A stretch of DNA of 64,000 nucleotides from Opitutaceae bacterium (GTDB lineage: Bacteria > Verrucomicrobiota > Verrucomicrobiia > Opitutales > Opitutaceae). The notes below the pieces were generated by a model that did not search any database, was not told the DNA's origin, and was given only the letters and a program-made list of their open reading frames with translations. Below are positions 9,024-17,816 of the stretch, piece by piece; within the stretch, counting starts at the first letter, position 1; each line of letters starts with the position of its first letter. Location of the stretch: NCBI GenBank assembly GCA_041395105.1, contig JAWLBB010000004.1:186001-250000 (forward strand), read 5' to 3'. Position numbers and translations under genes: made by a program.

Positions 9024-10006
9024 GGGTTGGCCGGTTGTTTCTCCCGGCCCGAGATCAGGGCGTTGGGATGGAGGCGGAGAAACTCCGCCAGTTCGGAGAC
9101 CGAAGTGGATGCGTCGGCAAACTGTTCGAGGGCAAGGCCGAGGTTGTGAGCCAGAACACTGTCGGCCGAAAGAGTGTGCCGCACATCGGCCATGCCGTCA
9201 CGCATTTCATCGATCGCCTTGGAGATCGAATCGAGGGTGACACTGATATCCTTGGAGACCGAGCCGACTTCGCCACGAAGTGCCGCCGACGTCGCTTTGA
9301 AGTCCTCGAGCGTGTCGGAAACCCGGTTGATGGCCAGGCCCAGATTGGGGTCATCGAGCAGCTTGTTCAGGGAGGCGAGGACCTGGTTCAGGTTGTCCGA
9401 GATCTCGGATACCTGGAGGTCACCCACCTTCTGGTCGAGCTGCTCAAGGATGGAGGTAAGTTTGTTCGCGATGCCCTCGACGTCGACGGATCCCAGTTTC
9501 TCCATCATCGCCTGGATGCCCGACGACATGGTGGGGATCTCGATCATCACGGGCTTGAGCTGATGGAGAACGGCCGGCGGAGCGTCCTGACCGAGGGCCA
9601 GTTCGATGTAGAGCTGTCCCGTAACGAAACTGCCCGCTTCCAGTCTCCCCCGCAATCCCTCGCCGATCAGCGTTTCGATCAGACTCTGGTCCTTGATCGC
9701 GATCTTCCGGTCGGATCGGTTGCGGATCAGGCTCTGCTCCAGTTCGATGAAGACGGGTACCGCAAAATCATCATCCGCCTGATTGAAGCGAAGCTGGATA
9801 TCGGTCACCGTGCCGATCTTGACGCCGCGGTGGGTCACCGGAGCTCCCACGCTGAGCCCTTTCACCGACGAATCGAAGTAGAGAATGAATTTCTCGGTCA
9901 CCCCAGACATCCTGAACTCCGAGAACGTAATCACCCCGGTCACGAGCAGGGCGATGCCGATGATGACGAAGAGACCGACAGTGGTTGGATTGGCTTTCTT
10001 GCTCAT
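9020..10006 (-). CDS. MCE/MlaD-type lipid-transport protein
   Basis: A 328-aa periplasmic protein anchored by one N-terminal helix (TTVGLFVIIGIALLVTGVITF). A single MCE domain follows at about residues 40-125, including SVKGLSVGAPVTHRGVKIGTV, the conserved MCE core. The C-terminal half is long, helical and heptad-like, as in MCE proteins that form a needle or tunnel. The expected role is phospholipid transfer across the periplasm with the ABC module encoded just upstream. It overlaps both neighbours by four bases. Confidence 0.92.
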   Translation of the reverse strand: MSKKANPTTVGLFVIIGIALLVTGVITFSEFRMSGVTEKFILYFDSSVKGLSVGAPVTHRGVKIGTVTDIQLRFNQADDDFAVPVFIELEQSLIRNRSDRKIAIKDQSLIETLIGEGLRGRLEAGSFVTGQLYIELALGQDAPPAVLHQLKPVMIEIPTMSSGIQAMMEKLGSVDVEGIANKLTSILEQLDQKVGDLQVSEISDNLNQVLASLNKLLDDPNLGLAINRVSDTLEDFKATSAALRGEVGSVSKDISVTLDSISKAIDEMRDGMADVRHTLSADSVLAHNLGLALEQFADASTSVSELAEFLRLHPNALISGREKQPANP

Positions 10007-10806
10007 GGACGGACAGGTTGGGCGGGGCGTTCTCCGGCGGGTTTCTCGAGTCCGCTGGTCAGGAAGTTGCGGACGGATTCATCTTCGGAATGATCCCGCA
10101 ATTCACGGGGATTTCCCTGGGCCCGCATCCGCTTGGAGACCGGGTCGAGATAGATGGAATTGTCCCCGATCGTGAAAATGCTCTCCAGGTCATGGGAGAC
10201 CACGATGATGGTGGTTCCCAGGCTGTCCCGCAGCTCAAGGATGAGCCGGTCCAGATTTCTTGCGCTGACCGGATCGAGTCCGGATGACGGCTCATCAAAA
10301 AAAAGGATGTCGGGATCCAGGGCCATGGCCCGGGCGAGGCCGGCCCGCTTCTGCATCCCGCCGGATATCTCTGACGGATAGTAATCCTCGAAACCGGCCA
10401 GACCGACGAGAGAGAGCTTGAGGTGGGCGACCTCCTTGATCTCGTCTGGCGTCAGTTCGGTGTATTCCGAGAGCGGCAGGGCGATGTTCTCAGAAAGGGT
10501 CATCGAGCTCCAGAGCGCAGAGCCCTGAAAGAGGACGCCAAAGCTGCGGAGCATGGTGGCCCTTTCGTCGTCATCCGCCTGCCAGATGCTCCGTCCGCCG
10601 TAGAGAATATCCCCCTTGGCCGGGCGGAGCAGGCCGATCATGTGATTGAGGAGGGTGCTCTTGCCGCAACCGCTTCCGCCCATGATGATGAAAATCTCGC
10701 TTCTCCGGATGGCGGCCTGGACATCGCGCATGACCACATAGCTGCCGAATGCCATGGTCAGGTCACGGATCTCGACCTTGATCGGGTTCGGGTGGCTCTC
10801 GCTCAT
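10003..10806 (-). CDS. mlaF: Mla-type lipid ABC transporter ATPase
   Basis: A 267-aa ATPase of the MlaF family. Walker A is GGSGCGKST (about 43-51), the ABC signature is SGGMQKR (about 146), Walker B is ILFFDEPSSGLDP and the switch His is in VVSHD. It energises lipid movement together with the adjacent MlaE-like permease (3 bases upstream) and the MCE protein downstream (four-base overlap). The signature SGGMQKR, rather than SGGQ, is typical of this subfamily. Confidence 0.95.
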   Translation of the reverse strand: MSESHPNPIKVEIRDLTMAFGSYVVMRDVQAAIRRSEIFIIMGGSGCGKSTLLNHMIGLLRPAKGDILYGGRSIWQADDDERATMLRSFGVLFQGSALWSSMTLSENIALPLSEYTELTPDEIKEVAHLKLSLVGLAGFEDYYPSEISGGMQKRAGLARAMALDPDILFFDEPSSGLDPVSARNLDRLILELRDSLGTTIIVVSHDLESIFTIGDNSIYLDPVSKRMRAQGNPRELRDHSEDESVRNFLTSGLEKPAGERPAQPVRP

Positions 10807-10809
10807 GGT

Positions 10810-11952
10810 TCAGATACCAAGAAGATTGGTCAGGACCGCAAAGAGACCGTCTGCCACGATGATGGCAGTGATGCCGGCGACGACCGCCGAGGTGGCGGCC
10901 TGGCCGACCGAAGACGCATTGCGCCCGCTGCGGATGCCGAAGAAGCATCCGGCCAGTCCGACCAGGATACCGAAAATGGCACCTTTGAAGATTCCGATGA
11001 GAAAGCCATTCAGGGAAATCGAATCAAGGCTGCGCTGCAGGTATTCCGTCGTATTCAGGTCGAGCAGCAGACTCGAGACAAAGAATCCTCCGAGGATGGC
11101 GATGATGTCCGCAAAGACGGTCAGGATCGGCATCATGATGAAGAGCGCGAGGACGCGGGGCAGCACGAGGAAATCGATCGGGGAAATGCCGAAGGTCTTC
11201 AGGGCATCGACTTCCTGATTCACCGTCATGGTGCCGAGCTCGGCCGCGAAGGCCGCCCCGGTTCGCCCGCTCATGATGATGGCCGTCATGATGCATCCCA
11301 TCTCGCGGACCGTGGCAATGGCCACGAGATCCGCGACGAAGATGGCGGCCCCGAACTGGGTCAGCTGGACCGCACCGACAAAAGCCAGGATCATGCCGAC
11401 TAGGAAATTGATCAGGGCTACGATGCCCAGGGCGGAGGGACCGGCCCGCTGGAGGATGGTCAGGGTCTGCGACCAGGGCAGTTGGGCCCGCCCCCTGACC
11501 AGCCGCACGATGGAGAGCACGGTCTCTCCCATGAAACCCACGAAGACCGTTGCGCTCGAGCCCATCGAGAGGACCTCGGCCCCGAGTCGGGTGATCGGCC
11601 CCCCGGTTTCTTCGTCCGAACGGGTATCCGTCTTCGGAGGGACCGCCCGGGCCAGTTCGAGGAGCTTCCGCGCACCGATGGGGAGGCCGTCATCCCTGAA
11701 CTCGATCGTCCGGGCCGTGCAGAGTTCCTGGCAACCCAGCAGAAAAGTGAGCAGACTGCTGTCCCAGACGCCCAGCTTTTCGGCATCGAACCGGACGTAC
11801 CGGGTTTCGGAATTACCGTCCAGTTCACCCTCCACAGCATCCAGTTTGCCGATACCGGACCGGGTCTCCCAATCGCCGACCAGGGAAACGGTCAGGGTTC
11901 GGTCGTCCGTGCGATCGACCTTGAATCGTTCTGGGGGAGAGGCGTCGACCAT
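10810..11952 (-). CDS. mlaE: MlaE-type permease with N-terminal STAS domain
   Basis: A 380-aa protein. Residues about 1-110 form a STAS-like domain (LTVSLVGDWETRSGIG, VRFDAEKLGVWDSSLLTFL). The MlaE/DUF140 permease follows, with FLVGMILAFVGAVQLTQFGA, REMGCIMTAIIMSGRTGAAFAAELGTMTVNQEVDAL and the C-terminal GCFFGIRSGRNASSVG segment. In this arrangement the STAS module that in E. coli is a separate MlaB is fused to the permease. It is the first gene of the operon. The 300-base spacer before the plus-strand gene at 12254 shows no other gene and would hold divergent promoters. Confidence 0.94.
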   Translation of the reverse strand: MVDASPPERFKVDRTDDRTLTVSLVGDWETRSGIGKLDAVEGELDGNSETRYVRFDAEKLGVWDSSLLTFLLGCQELCTARTIEFRDDGLPIGARKLLELARAVPPKTDTRSDEETGGPITRLGAEVLSMGSSATVFVGFMGETVLSIVRLVRGRAQLPWSQTLTILQRAGPSALGIVALINFLVGMILAFVGAVQLTQFGAAIFVADLVAIATVREMGCIMTAIIMSGRTGAAFAAELGTMTVNQEVDALKTFGISPIDFLVLPRVLALFIMMPILTVFADIIAILGGFFVSSLLLDLNTTEYLQRSLDSISLNGFLIGIFKGAIFGILVGLAGCFFGIRSGRNASSVGQAATSAVVAGITAIIVADGLFAVLTNLLGI

Positions 11953-12253
11953 GGCAGTCGTCTTTCCTGAGTGAATTGACGACTGAGGGCAACTGCGAAT
12001 GCCGCGGGCCAGGCGTGGCGGAAGGGAAGGCGGACGAACGTCCGGTCAGAAGAGGGCACCTTGAATCCGTCGTCGGGCACGGTCGCAGTTTCTTTACCGT
12101 GCATGGAGGAATCGGCTCAGGAGAATAGGGGATTTCCACCGGGAACCGGTGAATCTGCGGATCCGCAACCGGGAAAACCCTGTGAAGTGCGTTTATCGGG
12201 GGGTCTTGATCCTCAGTTGCCGTTGGGCGAAGTCGAATGAGAAGAGTCCCATC

Positions 12254-12916
12254 ATGAAATACCTGCTCTGCTTACTCATTCTGGTGACCTCGGTGTTCGG
12301 GAGCGAATCCATGGTCAAGGTCGTCTATCGCGTTCAGGGGCCCACCATCGAGGCAGGTGACTATGCAGGCCTGCCCCGGACCGTCTACCGGGTGGACGAT
12401 CGGATGGGGCGGGTGGAGGAAACCCGCGACGCCGATTTCGGCATGCATGCGCTCATCATTCTGAACCATCAGGATGTCTGGATGATCAATCGCGTCACTT
12501 CGGTGGGCATGCATTTCAGCGCTCCCGATCCGGAACGGGGCTTCCGGGTTCCCATCGTGCCGTCCGTTCTTCCCTCGAAGGATCAGAAGGCGGAACGCTT
12601 CGAAATCGGTCGGGAATTGGTTTTCATGGCCGAGCGGGCGGTGGATCCGGAAATCCGGACCGAGGACTGCAATCACTTCCAGGTCTATGAGACGCAGGTC
12701 GATGGACTCACCTTGACCGTTTACTGTTCGCCGGAGTCGGGCCTCCCCCTTCGCAGCGAGGTCCGCGAGGCGGACCAGATCCTGGTCGAGATCGCTTACG
12801 ATCAGTACGAGACGGGCCTGCCGGTCGATGCCCGGCTCTTCCTTCCCGATGAAGGTCTGGAGATCACCGAACACAGCCGTACGCCTCAGGTCAGGGTTGC
12901 CTCCACAGCCAACTGA
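12254..12916 (+). CDS. exported protein of unknown function (LolA/DUF4412-like pattern)
   Basis: A 220-aa protein beginning with a cleavable signal (MKYLLCLLILVTSVFGSE); the ATG at 12254 was chosen because it places the signal at the N-terminus. The mature part is beta-rich and resembles outer-membrane-lipoprotein-sorting/DUF4412-like folds (TVYRVDDRMGRVEE, DVWMINRVTSVGMHF, LTVYCSPESGLPLRSEV). That similarity is by pattern only. It is monocistronic and followed by a strong hairpin terminator at 12917-12942. Confidence 0.7.
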   Translation: MKYLLCLLILVTSVFGSESMVKVVYRVQGPTIEAGDYAGLPRTVYRVDDRMGRVEETRDADFGMHALIILNHQDVWMINRVTSVGMHFSAPDPERGFRVPIVPSVLPSKDQKAERFEIGRELVFMAERAVDPEIRTEDCNHFQVYETQVDGLTLTVYCSPESGLPLRSEVREADQILVEIAYDQYETGLPVDARLFLPDEGLEITEHSRTPQVRVASTAN

Positions 12917-12942
12917 GTGCCGGACGGCGGGCCGCCCGGCAC
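12917..12942 (+). terminator. hairpin terminator after the gene ending at 12916
   Basis: GTGCCGG pairs with CCGGCAC around a GC-rich inner palindrome, followed directly by TTTCTCCT. Its position just after the stop codon fits an intrinsic terminator with a short T tract. Confidence 0.6.
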
Positions 12943-13036
12943 TTTCTCCTGCAGGTTCTTATTGCCTTGATCAGTCCGCCTGATACGATGGCAGCCATGG
13001 ATCGGACCTGTCCCCCGATTCACGGAATCGACAGCC

Positions 13037-13747
13037 ATGCCTTTGGATTACCCGGACCGAGCACTTCTCCACCGAGATGACTTTGCCGATCTTGATAACT
13101 GGCACCACGAAGGTGCCGGCCGGATCGAGAAATCGGGCGAGGGAGGCATGCGAATGGTCTGCCTGGACAGCTACCAGGGCGGACCGGGCTGCATGGCCTT
13201 TTTTCGCCCCGACCTCCCGGACGGGATTTCCGTGAGCTATGACCTGGTGGTCAGGAGCCACGGTGGGTTGATCATCAACTACCTCGCCATCCGCGGCTTG
13301 AAGGGCGAAGACCTGATCAGGGATGCGGACCGGCTGGCACCCCGAACCGGAGTGATGAAGAATTACTATGCGGCAAAGTGGGGACTGCAGAGTTATCATG
13401 TCTCAGTCAGCCGCTTCGACGACGAGGGGCGCCATACCGAAACCTCGAACTGGCGTCGCAATCCCGGCTGTCTCCTGGCTGGACACGGGGTCGATCTCGT
13501 CCGGGAGGTTGACCGCCCCTATTCCCTTCGCCTGACCAAGGACTTCGGGTGCCTCCAGCTCTATGTCGACGGTCGTTTTGCCCATGGCCTGATCGACCGA
13601 TCGGAGGCCCGGCACCCCGTTCCCGACTGGGGCAAGTTCGGTTTTCGCCTGATCGGCTCCGATGTCGCGGCCGAAGTATCCAATTTTCGGATTCACCGGA
13701 TCGATCCGCACCCCGCGCCGAGAGTCAATCTTGAGGACGACTTGTAG
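13037..13747 (+). CDS. DUF1961 family protein
   Basis: A 236-aa soluble protein with the pattern of DUF1961 (concanavalin/LamG-like beta-sandwich): LHRDDFADLDNWHHEG at the N-terminus, NYYAAKWGLQSYHVSVSRF in the middle and DWGKFGFRLIGSDVAAEVSNFRIHRI at the C-terminus. No signal peptide is evident. The family is common near polysaccharide- or sugar-acid-degrading genes in Verrucomicrobiota and Bacteroidota; the activity is unknown. The neighbouring opposite-strand gene encodes a sugar-isomerase-like TIM barrel. Confidence 0.8.
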   Translation: MPLDYPDRALLHRDDFADLDNWHHEGAGRIEKSGEGGMRMVCLDSYQGGPGCMAFFRPDLPDGISVSYDLVVRSHGGLIINYLAIRGLKGEDLIRDADRLAPRTGVMKNYYAAKWGLQSYHVSVSRFDDEGRHTETSNWRRNPGCLLAGHGVDLVREVDRPYSLRLTKDFGCLQLYVDGRFAHGLIDRSEARHPVPDWGKFGFRLIGSDVAAEVSNFRIHRIDPHPAPRVNLEDDL

Positions 13748-13899
13748 CGGACCATCGCGCATCAAACGAGGGCATGCCTGGCGACCGGGCCGCAGCTCGG
13801 GAGATCAGCCCACCATCTTCGGGAGGGATCCTCTGGGGGTCGTGCTCCTGCGCGACTGCCCGGAGCCCCCGTCAATTCATGCGGGATGGGCCACCAGGC

Positions 13900-14679
13900 C
13901 TATCCCTGATCGCAGATCGTGAAGGCGGCCTGCAGGCCGGCCCAGCGGTCGCCGGTCGAGATGAATTCGTGGGCGAGGTAGCCGTCGAACCCGGTCCCGG
14001 CGATGGCGCTGCAGATGGCGGCATAGTTCAACTCCTGGGTCGCATCCATCTCGTGACGCCCCGGATTGCCCGCGGTGTGAAAGTGGCCGATATGCTCGAT
14101 GTTGTCCCGGATGGTCCGGATGAGGTCACCCTCCATGATCTGCATATGGTAGATGTCGTAGAGGAGCTTGACCGCCGGGGAACCCACCTTTCGGCATAGT
14201 TCCACCCCCCACGCCGTATGGTCGCACTGGTAACCGGCGTGATCGACCCTGGAGTTGAGCAATTCCACCACAAGGGTCACTCCGGCCCTCTCCGCGACCG
14301 GGGCCGCCCGCTGCAAACCCTCGGCACAGACGTTCATCCCCGCCGCGTCGTCCTGACCGGGGTTCCGGTTGCCGGAGAAACAGATCAGATTGCGGATACC
14401 GTGCTTCTCGGCGAAGGCGATGTTCTCACGCAGCTCGGCTTCGATCCGGTCGTGATTGGACGCCTTGTTCAGGCCATCCGTCAGGGAAGCATGGCCGCAC
14501 ATGCAGGCGATTTCGAGTCCGGCGGCCTTGGCCTCGGCCACGATCCCGTCGTGCTCGGGGCCCCGGCCCCAGAACTCGGTCGCCACATAGCCGATCTCAC
14601 GGGCATGGCGGAAGAGCTCGGCGGTCGAGCGGTCCGGGCGGGTGAAAAGGGGATAGCAGAAGGATTGGCGGATTCTCAT
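13900..14679 (-). CDS. hydroxypyruvate isomerase-like TIM-barrel protein
   Basis: A 259-aa protein of the AP-endonuclease-2-like TIM-barrel superfamily, closest in pattern to hydroxypyruvate isomerase (Hyi). Metal-binding residues are visible as Glu in VVELLNS, Asp/His in LLYDIYHMQ, the HFHTAGNPGRHEMD segment and Glu in AHEFI. The predicted reaction is aldose-ketose isomerisation of a small hydroxy-acid or sugar. The start MRIRQSFCYPLF gives the expected family length. The gene appears monocistronic. Confidence 0.85.
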   Translation of the reverse strand: MRIRQSFCYPLFTRPDRSTAELFRHAREIGYVATEFWGRGPEHDGIVAEAKAAGLEIACMCGHASLTDGLNKASNHDRIEAELRENIAFAEKHGIRNLICFSGNRNPGQDDAAGMNVCAEGLQRAAPVAERAGVTLVVELLNSRVDHAGYQCDHTAWGVELCRKVGSPAVKLLYDIYHMQIMEGDLIRTIRDNIEHIGHFHTAGNPGRHEMDATQELNYAAICSAIAGTGFDGYLAHEFISTGDRWAGLQAAFTICDQG

Positions 14680-14804
14680 GGAAGGGGTTCTCAGAGGATA
14701 CGGACTCCGGGCTTGAGAGGGTTTTCCGGCGATCGGTCAATCCCGGGATGATCCAAGCCCAGTGGCAGTGGCTGGGGGGCTCGTCTCACCGATGGAGGCT
14801 CACT

Positions 14805-17642
14805 TCATTCATAATGCTGGCCGCGCTTCCACATCTCCACGTCGTCGATGGTCGCTTTCGTGGACTCGGCGGGCTCATGCTGTCGGGCGAAGGCCAGAAC
14901 CGTCCGCACCCGGCTGGTCTCCGGAAGGAGCATCCGGTCGAGCGTGGCGGCGACCGATTCGGGGGTCAATCGGTCGAGCGCGGCCAGGGCTTCGGCGTCG
15001 CGGTCCCAGTCTTCCTCTTGCTCATAGGCGGCAAGAAAGAAACGCGACGCTCGCTCCGCGATGCTCTTGTCCTTCTCTTCGAGCTGGGCCCGGGCCCCGG
15101 CCACCAGCGAAGCAAAATCCTCTTCGGAGAGTCCTGCAAAAAGCTGCGGGACGGTCTGGAGAAAGGCGTTGACCCGGCCGCCGATCTCGTCGGCCGGGTA
15201 GTCGGCCGATTGAATGACGAACCCTCCAAAGAGCTCATCCTCCTGAGGAAAGGTGAAACTCCAGACGATATAGCCGAGCTGCTGACGGGTCCGCATTTCG
15301 GTGTAGAAGGGCTCTTCAAGGAAATTGTTGATGACCAGCGCGGTCGCCCGGTTCTCCGGGGTGTCGGGGCCGAGCAGGCTTTCCGACCAATAGCAGGAAT
15401 TGTTCACCTCAAGGCGGTCGATCGAAACGATGGCGGAGCCGGCATCCTGAACCAGCAGACGGGTCTCAAAGAGGTCCTTGTTTTCGACCGGACGCAGCGC
15501 CAGGGTGTCCTTGATGAACCGGGTCATCCGGATCGCCTCGGCGGCCGAGATATTGCCGTGGATGAGGGCCTCGATTTTTCCCTCGGAATAGAGCGAGCGG
15601 GCGAAGGCCTTGACGTCGCCCAGGGTGATTCCCTCGGCCACCGGGAGCTGCTCGTCCGGTGTGAAGTAGACCTCCTGTAGCACCTTGCGCTTGGTCTCCC
15701 GGGCCTGTCGGAAAGCGTCGAGCAGGCTGGCATTGGCGAGTTCACGGATCATCCGGTCCTTGAGCGCATCGAAGCGCTTTTCCGGCAGGTCAATCCGGGT
15801 CAGTCGGTCCACCACGTAACGCATCAATTGATCGGCGGATTGGTTGTAGCCGCTGATGTTCAGCGTGACTCCATCGAGAGAGGCGGTCAGGCTCTGGCTC
15901 AGTCCCGCCTCGGATGCCGCGTAGGTGACTTCGTTGATCATTTCCGTCACGACCGCCTGGTAGTAAGCCTTCAATACCGCCGTCCGGAGGGTGCCGGACC
16001 GCTGGGGCTGGCGGATCCGGACAACCGCGGCGACCTGGGGTCGCTGGAATTCGGCGTCCTGGGAGTAGAAGAGGCTCAGCCCCGGTTCATCGATCAGCTT
16101 GACCGGCCGCGGGGCGAGCAGCTCGACCTTGGTCGGCACAAACGGATTGGGCTGAACCATGGTGATCTCCGGGCCGATGGCCGGATCCTTCAGCTCGGCG
16201 TAGAGCGGTCCGCCCAGTTCCTCATAGCTGTAGGGCGTGCCGTAGTGGACCTCGGTCTGGTCCGTCGGCAGCCCTTTCGCCACCAGGGAGGCCATCATGG
16301 TGTCCGGGCGGATGGCGTCGAGCACCATGAACCAGGAATCGGGATCGGGCTTTGTATAGAGATAATCAATACGATCGGCCAGTTCGAGCGGATAGAGCAG
16401 GGCGTTGTTCGCGAGACCGGTCGAGCGGTCGTTCCCGTCGCCCTTGTCCTCGTAGAGCTCGTCCAGCCTCGCCATGGTGGCTCGTTCGCGGAAGAGAAAC
16501 TCGGGATAAGGGGAGCGGCGCATGTTCTCGACATAGGCAAAGACGGTCCGCATCACCTGTTCCCAGTTTTCCAGGCCCTTCGGGGTGAGGCTGGCGGTGA
16601 TGGACAGAAAGGAGTAGTCGTCGGTCAACTCCCAGGCGCCGCAGCCCAGACCGGTCGCCAGGTCGGCCTCCTTCAGGATCGAGAGCAGACTGCCCGCTCC
16701 CTCGTAGCCAAGAATGAAACCGACCAGGCGGTTCGGTTTGGATTCATAGTACCGGCGGGTGGCGGGCAGCGGAAAATCCATGACCAGCTCGCGCTTGTCC
16801 TTGATCGGTTCGATCCGGAGCAGACGGACCACCGGCTTGGGTTCAAGGATGTCCGCCGGGTAGACAATCGGGTCGATATTCCGGTTCCGGATTTCCGAGA
16901 AATACCGACGGGCCAGTTTCTCAAGCTCGTCCAGGCCGGCCGATCCGGTCAGGGCCAGGGCCATCCGGTTGGCGCTGTAGTGGTTCTCGAAGAGATCGAT
17001 GAACTCCTGCCGCTGCAGGCCGGCCAGGGTCTTGGAATTGCCGGTCGCGAAATGATTCTCCGGATGGTTCGGATTGAAGTGGCTGCGCTGGACCTGGTCG
17101 ATCCGGCGGTTATCTTCCTCCAGGTTCATCTCGTTTTCCGAGTCGACCGCATTCATCTCGCGCTTCGTGAATTCCTCGGTGAAGAGGGGGGCGATGAAGA
17201 ACTGGGCAAAGCGGTCCAGTCCACCTTCGAAGGCATCGTGATTGATCTCGAAGTGATAATTGGTCAGCTCGCCCGCAGTGTAGGCATTGGCGAACCCCCC
17301 ATTGCTGCGGATATAGTTGCCGTAATCGCCTTCGCCGGGGTATTTCTCCGTGCCGAGGAAGAGCATGTGTTCAAGGAAGTGAGCCAGTCCCTGACGGTCC
17401 TTCGGATCACTGAGAGAACCCACTCCGATGGCCATCGAGGCGGAAGACTTGTTCAAGTCCGGGTCGGAGAGCAGGATGACGCGGAGGTCGTTTTCGAGGA
17501 CAAGGTGCCGCACTTCAGAACGGTCGGTCGGCGCCTTCTCGGGCAGATCGTCGAGCGATCCCCGGGCAGAACCTGCAAGGCAAATCGCCAGCAGGATGGG
17601 AACGACGGGCAGCAGCTGGGGGTGGGCGCGGAATCGTTTCAT
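14805..17642 (-). CDS. M16A family zinc metallopeptidase (pitrilysin/insulinase-like)
   Basis: A 945-aa exported peptidase, close in length and architecture to E. coli pitrilysin. It starts with a signal sequence (LLPVVPILLAICLAGSARG). The inverted zinc motif HxxEH is present as GLAHFLEHMLFLGTEKYP (about residues 83-100), with the downstream Glu in NAVDSENEMNLEEDNRR. Three further M16-type domains follow, ending GYIVWSFTFPQEDELFGGF and KDKSIAERASRFF. It is predicted to degrade peptides in the periplasm. It is divergent from a second M16 gene, sharing a 174-base promoter region. Confidence 0.95.
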   Translation of the reverse strand: MKRFRAHPQLLPVVPILLAICLAGSARGSLDDLPEKAPTDRSEVRHLVLENDLRVILLSDPDLNKSSASMAIGVGSLSDPKDRQGLAHFLEHMLFLGTEKYPGEGDYGNYIRSNGGFANAYTAGELTNYHFEINHDAFEGGLDRFAQFFIAPLFTEEFTKREMNAVDSENEMNLEEDNRRIDQVQRSHFNPNHPENHFATGNSKTLAGLQRQEFIDLFENHYSANRMALALTGSAGLDELEKLARRYFSEIRNRNIDPIVYPADILEPKPVVRLLRIEPIKDKRELVMDFPLPATRRYYESKPNRLVGFILGYEGAGSLLSILKEADLATGLGCGAWELTDDYSFLSITASLTPKGLENWEQVMRTVFAYVENMRRSPYPEFLFRERATMARLDELYEDKGDGNDRSTGLANNALLYPLELADRIDYLYTKPDPDSWFMVLDAIRPDTMMASLVAKGLPTDQTEVHYGTPYSYEELGGPLYAELKDPAIGPEITMVQPNPFVPTKVELLAPRPVKLIDEPGLSLFYSQDAEFQRPQVAAVVRIRQPQRSGTLRTAVLKAYYQAVVTEMINEVTYAASEAGLSQSLTASLDGVTLNISGYNQSADQLMRYVVDRLTRIDLPEKRFDALKDRMIRELANASLLDAFRQARETKRKVLQEVYFTPDEQLPVAEGITLGDVKAFARSLYSEGKIEALIHGNISAAEAIRMTRFIKDTLALRPVENKDLFETRLLVQDAGSAIVSIDRLEVNNSCYWSESLLGPDTPENRATALVINNFLEEPFYTEMRTRQQLGYIVWSFTFPQEDELFGGFVIQSADYPADEIGGRVNAFLQTVPQLFAGLSEEDFASLVAGARAQLEEKDKSIAERASRFFLAAYEQEEDWDRDAEALAALDRLTPESVAATLDRMLLPETSRVRTVLAFARQHEPAESTKATIDDVEMWKRGQHYE

Positions 17643-17816
17643 GACGTCAATGGTTACCTGAACGAGAAAACGAGGGTTTTGCCCGATGGCAACTCCGGAC
17701 CGGCGGAACTACCCGCCCGGGGTGACGGCTTCCCCCTCCGGGTGGAGACAATTTCCCGTTGGCAGGCTCGCAATTCCGGAACTTCGACCTACGGTTGCGG
17801 ATCCAACTTACCCTTC

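Noticed and set aside
15828..17816. 2-kb in-frame upstream extension of the second M16 gene
   Set aside because: Antisense to the first M16 gene and without protein-like features; the signal peptide fixes the start at 17817.
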